From Melampsora larici-populina 98AG31 (lineage: Eukaryota > Basidiomycota > Pucciniomycetes > Pucciniales > Melampsoraceae): a stretch of DNA of 64,000 nt. Location: contig NW_006768832.1 in the NCBI RefSeq assembly GCF_000204055.1, forward strand, positions 33,196 to 97,195. Direction: 5' to 3'. Below, piece after piece: positions 60,821 through 64,000 of the stretch (the stretch's first letter is position 1; each line of letters starts with the position of its first letter). Both the position numbers and the translations under genes were made by a program. The notes beneath the pieces were generated by a model, which saw nothing but the letters and a program-made list of their open reading frames with translations, was not told the DNA's origin and made no database searches.

Positions 60821-61771
60821 TCAAGATTTGGTTGACTTGGGCTTCTTGATTTGAGAAGCTGAAAGTTGTGGTAAAGAGTAAGCTGGTGGTGGTGATGAAG
60901 GATCTGATGGAGAGGTTGACATGATACTTTCATCTTTAGTATCATCATCTGATTCTAAAACTTCACTTGAACCTTGTGTTTGAGTTTCCTTGGCTACCGA
61001 AGAACAATATCAAGTTAATTTTCCAATCAGACGCGGATGCGATAGTCTACGTCCATAAGTAGGATCGTAAGATTCCACACAATCAGGTACCAAAGCAGGT
61101 GAAGGAAATTGATCTCGACTTCTAGGTTTGACTACAGATGAAGATCTTCAAGACAAAGGAGGAGAAGGCGAATGAATGTTTGTTGAAGGTTTTGGATTGA
61201 TTGGCTTAGATGAACTGGTAGATGAAAGATCAGATTGAGACTTAATCCAACGACGACTAAGATGATGAATGATGCCAGGTAATTCAGTTCTAAACAATTC
61301 TCTTAATTGATGTTTGATTTCAGATTGAACAAAAGCTTGAATAGCCAAAACCAAATCAAATGTTGATGAAACTTGTACACTCTCTAATGGATCGTTCTTG
61401 AAGACTAATGTAACGCCTTCTAATCTTGAAATCGCCAACACTACAATCTCTTGAAGTCTTAAAAATGATGATTTTAAATTCGTAGGAACTATTAAAGGTG
61501 TTGAAGCAAATAAGATTGAAGGACTTAAAAGTATGTCAGGAGAAGTAGCAGAAGTTTTAGATCATAAAGGATTTGCCTGTAACCCCCCCACATTAAAACA
61601 CACTCAAAATTAGTTTTTTGATGTTGTGAATGTGATTTTGGAAGAGATGGGACAAACCCGGATTCTAGTTTGTAAACTTATTGAAGCATCACCAGCATAA
61701 GTTAAACAAAAGATACCTCTCAATTGATCTGTACCTATATCACCAATCTCCAAGATTCCTAAATCTGGTGG
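60821..61771 (-). pseudogene. MDM34: MDM34 (ERMES subunit) copy, 5'-truncated, two TGA stops
   Basis: MDM34/MMM2 is a lipid-binding SMP-domain subunit of the ER-mitochondria encounter structure on the mitochondrial outer membrane. Three minus-strand exons are readable: 61658-61771, 61051-61576 and 60821-60993, with GT-AG introns and matching phases. Family landmarks are PPDLGILEIGDIGTDQLRGI, LTYAGDASISLQTRIR, EGVTLVFKNDPLESVQVSST, QLRELFRTELPGIIHHLS and ESYDPTYG. The frame is interrupted by TGA at 61562-61564 (within ANPL..SK) and at 61148-61150 (after SPSPPLS). The expected N-terminus (FNW..F, ADxI.V.EL.MG) was not found upstream; a MITE lies 250 bp away. It looks like a decayed duplicate, with a functional gene presumably elsewhere. 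An assembly or deamination artefact is the alternative. Confidence 0.75.
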
Positions 61772-62024
61772 CTATACAAAAATCAAAAGTCAACCAATTT
61801 TGATAATAGAAGATTAGGAATAAGGTGGCTGAGTGATAGATCATTAAAAAGAAATTTTGTGTCTTATGTACTCACATCCAGATAGCAAAGTTACGGAGAA
61901 CAGTTTGAGTTTTGGACAATCATCCATTCATGATTTTAATAATCCATTGATTTCAATCTTGAAAACTCCTTGATCTTGCTTTAGGAAGATAATTTTTGGT
62001 TTGCTTGCTTGATAAGTGCCTTGA
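61772..62024. other. Spacer upstream of the MDM34 copy
   Basis: The first MDM34 exons would be expected here or further upstream but are not recognisable. Confidence 0.4.
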
Positions 62025-62207
62025 CACTGCGAATATAATGTATTTTTCCGAGGTGAAAAATGATTACATTTATTTCACAAAATGATTAAAAGTGCATTAA
62101 TTCTGCATTAATTCTGTATTTTTCTGCATTAATTCTGCATTATTAATCATTTTGTGCATTAATGTCAATCATTTTTCACCTTGGAAAAATACATTATTTT
62201 CACAGTG
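62025..62207. mobile_element. 183-bp MITE with CACTG termini
   Basis: Left end CACTGCGAATATAATG and right end read backwards CACTGTGAAAATAATG form terminal inverted repeats that continue through TATTTTTCC(G/A)AGGTGAAAAA and TGATT. The arms reach about 70 bp and meet in a TTCTGCATTAA-rich core. TGA occurs immediately on both sides (62022-62024 and 62208-62210), a 3-bp target-site duplication as expected for CACTA-superfamily MITEs. No coding capacity. Confidence 0.85.
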
Positions 62208-62434
62208 TGAGAATGATTTGGATTGAATTGATTATGATTTCATGAATTATTTTTAAAATTTTCAACTTTGATATATTTTTCAATTCAATCAATTTAAAAC
62301 CTTTATATCGTTTAAAACCTCTATATCATTTGAAACCTTTGTATTGTTTGACACTGCCAGCATTAAATAGGTTCCCTGGTCGGAACATGACCTAGGCTGG
62401 GAATATCATTGAGAGAAGAATGGAGCATCACATC

Positions 62435-62675
62435 ATCTCGCACTGCACATCTGAGCCATAAAGCATACACTACATATATGCAAACATCTGAGTAAATCCT
62501 TAGCTATCAGCTACATACAGGTCCGCTCAGTTATCTGCTCATCTAGATAAGAAAATCATGTGTAATACATGCTGTAACTTTGTTCAGATTGAGACACACA
62601 TTTCAAAATATTGACTACATATATCACAATGGCTACTCAGGCAATATTCATGGAACTGTGTAACAGTAGCAGAAT
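62435..62675 (+). repeat. One-arm copy of the 11.2-kb fold-back element
   Basis: It shares with 11172-11400 the order GCAC(A/C)..CTGAGCCATAA, ACACTACATAT, CTACATACAG, CGCTCAGTTATCTGCTCAT, GTGTAATACATGCTGTAACTT and TTGACTACATA. It also shares CTCAGGCAATATT with the right arm. The second arm is missing. Confidence 0.7.
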
Positions 62676-64000
62676 GGGAATCTGATCACTAGGACCCATA
62701 TTCCCATCTGGGAACCTCTTTAATGCTGGAAGTGTGATAAGTTCTATCAATTCATTTAAGAAATCTTTGATTGTTTCATGATGATCATCTTCTTTTTGGT
62801 ATTTCTTAGGATGCATTCTGCTTGGGTTTGAAGATCTAACAATAAATTATTCTGAATTTTAGAATGTTGGAGTTGGTTTGACCATTTGATTTGGGTAGTT
62901 AATGTGTTTGTGAACGTTTTTGATCCAGGGTTCTGAAGGTGATCTATAAAATTGTCTTCTGATTGTTGGTATGATTCATGAGTTCCTTCAGTCTTTGTTT
63001 TTAGGTTTTCAAGAGATTGTTTACTTGAATCAATCCACTTGACCAAATTCGATCAAGAGTTTGAAAACTGTACTTATCATTGAATCAGTGAACTGTTTGT
63101 GAAATGGTTTAGTAGTATGGGATGATAACTGGCTCATGAAGTGTATCAAATCCAATTTGAAGTAAGTTGTGATGATTTGTCAAGTAAAATGAGATTGAAT
63201 GAAGTTTATTGGAGCTTGAGTTTGAAGTTGAAGTTGAATTGCTCTGTTAAAAGTTTTGATGAATGTGTTTGAAAGGATTGATGTGGAACTACTTGGAGTG
63301 AGTAATTTGGTGGGTATATGTGGCCAGTGAGAGGTTAGTGTGAAGATTGGTAGGTGGCAAAGAATCAAGTTGATGAGAGGCATGGGGAACAGATCTGGGG
63401 TGGGGCGCGTGGAATTCAGGTTGCATGTTGTGAATGTGTAAACCCGGAAATTGCTAGTAGGGATTGGGAGTTTAATCTGGTTTTGCCGGCAAACACGGTT
63501 TGCCTTCAACATTAATGATCTTCTGCTGCTCCCCCTTTCCTTCATCTTATATCTCTCTTATAACAAACACTTCAAGTCCTTCTCTATTAGTCATCTACTT
63601 AGTTATCTTTTCTCTTCATCTTGACTGATAGTAATTCCATTGTCTTAATATCCTTTATTCTCAACACGTCTCTTATAAATCATTTATGAGCTTGTTCTCG
63701 TCATAAACCATTAAGATCCCTATCCATTCGCTTGAACCAATACCTCAATTAAGACCGTATTCCTAATTAGGAATATACTTTTTACATTGGTAGCGAGATA
63801 TTTTCTTTCCTCGACAAAGATCTTGCTACCTCATTGTTTTGCTTTGTTTGTTTCAATCTATTCCGACTCTGTTCAATTTATCTCTTCTGCAAAACTAGTT
63901 GTTATTCAACCCCTTCATGAATGAATACTACAAAGGCACCTGTACATACTGTACTTCTCCAAATGTATGGACGATGCAGACCCTGTATCATCCATTCCAC
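62676..64000. other. AT-rich right end of the window, no assigned gene
   Basis: The minus strand has an open stretch at 62756-63046 with a helical, Gln/Asn/Lys-rich sequence (IDSSKQSLENLKTKTEG) and another at 63180-63545 rich in Pro, Thr and Ser. They could be parts of a spliced gene or a decayed one, since a TGA lies just upstream of the first. I could not build a model. The rest shows nothing recognisable. Confidence 0.3.

Noticed and set aside
60994..61050. A third TGA in the MDM34 reading frame
   Set aside because: It falls inside a good 57-nt GT-AG intron that keeps the frame, so it is not a disabling stop.
1..64000. CRISPR arrays, bacterial operons, riboswitches or Rho-independent terminators
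   Set aside because: The sequence is clearly eukaryotic with spliceosomal introns, and no regular spacer-repeat array was seen.

Overview
The window looks like nuclear DNA of a basidiomycete, most likely a rust fungus (Pucciniales). The evidence is short, dense GT-AG introns (up to nine exons per gene), AT-rich gene-poor stretches full of decayed transposons, recognisable fungal housekeeping genes, and secreted proteins with no recognisable general family. The species cannot be fixed from the sequence alone.

Layout. 0-10 kb: HIS6 (histidine biosynthesis, seven exons), a 661-residue membrane-anchored orphan protein with an internal duplication, and a Tctex1-type dynein light chain, all on the minus strand. 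10-15.4 kb: non-coding, with fold-back elements and a small tandem duplication. 15.4-25.8 kb: a secretome cluster on the plus strand, namely a Cys-rich, Thr/Ser-rich GPI-type protein and two nine-exon paralogous secreted proteins with matching splice phases. 27-32 kb: a small membrane/coiled-coil protein, tRNA-Glu with a tiny intron, a PEX11-family gene and a Lys-Pro-Ala repeat protein. 33-36.9 kb: a decayed tyrosine-recombinase (DIRS-like) retroelement.

36.9-51.2 kb is the most interesting part. Two near-identical inverted termini beginning CACTACACCAAAG enclose 14.3 kb. Inside are a TNP2-type (CACTA/EnSpm) transposase and four other multi-exon genes with mostly open reading frames. Two of these genes combine a helical SAP/HeH-like segment with a coiled coil, and two others may share a motif. 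I read this as one large CACTA transposon carrying accessory genes, inserted in a graveyard of tyrosine-recombinase elements. Its transposase carries two frameshifts near the C-terminus, so present autonomy is doubtful.

51.2-64 kb: a second broken tyrosine recombinase, a degenerate gene built of repeated zinc-finger modules with a Rua1-like C-terminal domain, a 281-bp tandem duplication in which each copy holds a perfect or near-perfect hairpin, a 5'-truncated MDM34 (ERMES) copy with two in-frame TGA codons next to a 183-bp CACTG-type MITE, and an unassigned AT-rich end. Most stops in the decayed copies are TGA or TAA codons one C-to-T change away from Arg or Gln codons.
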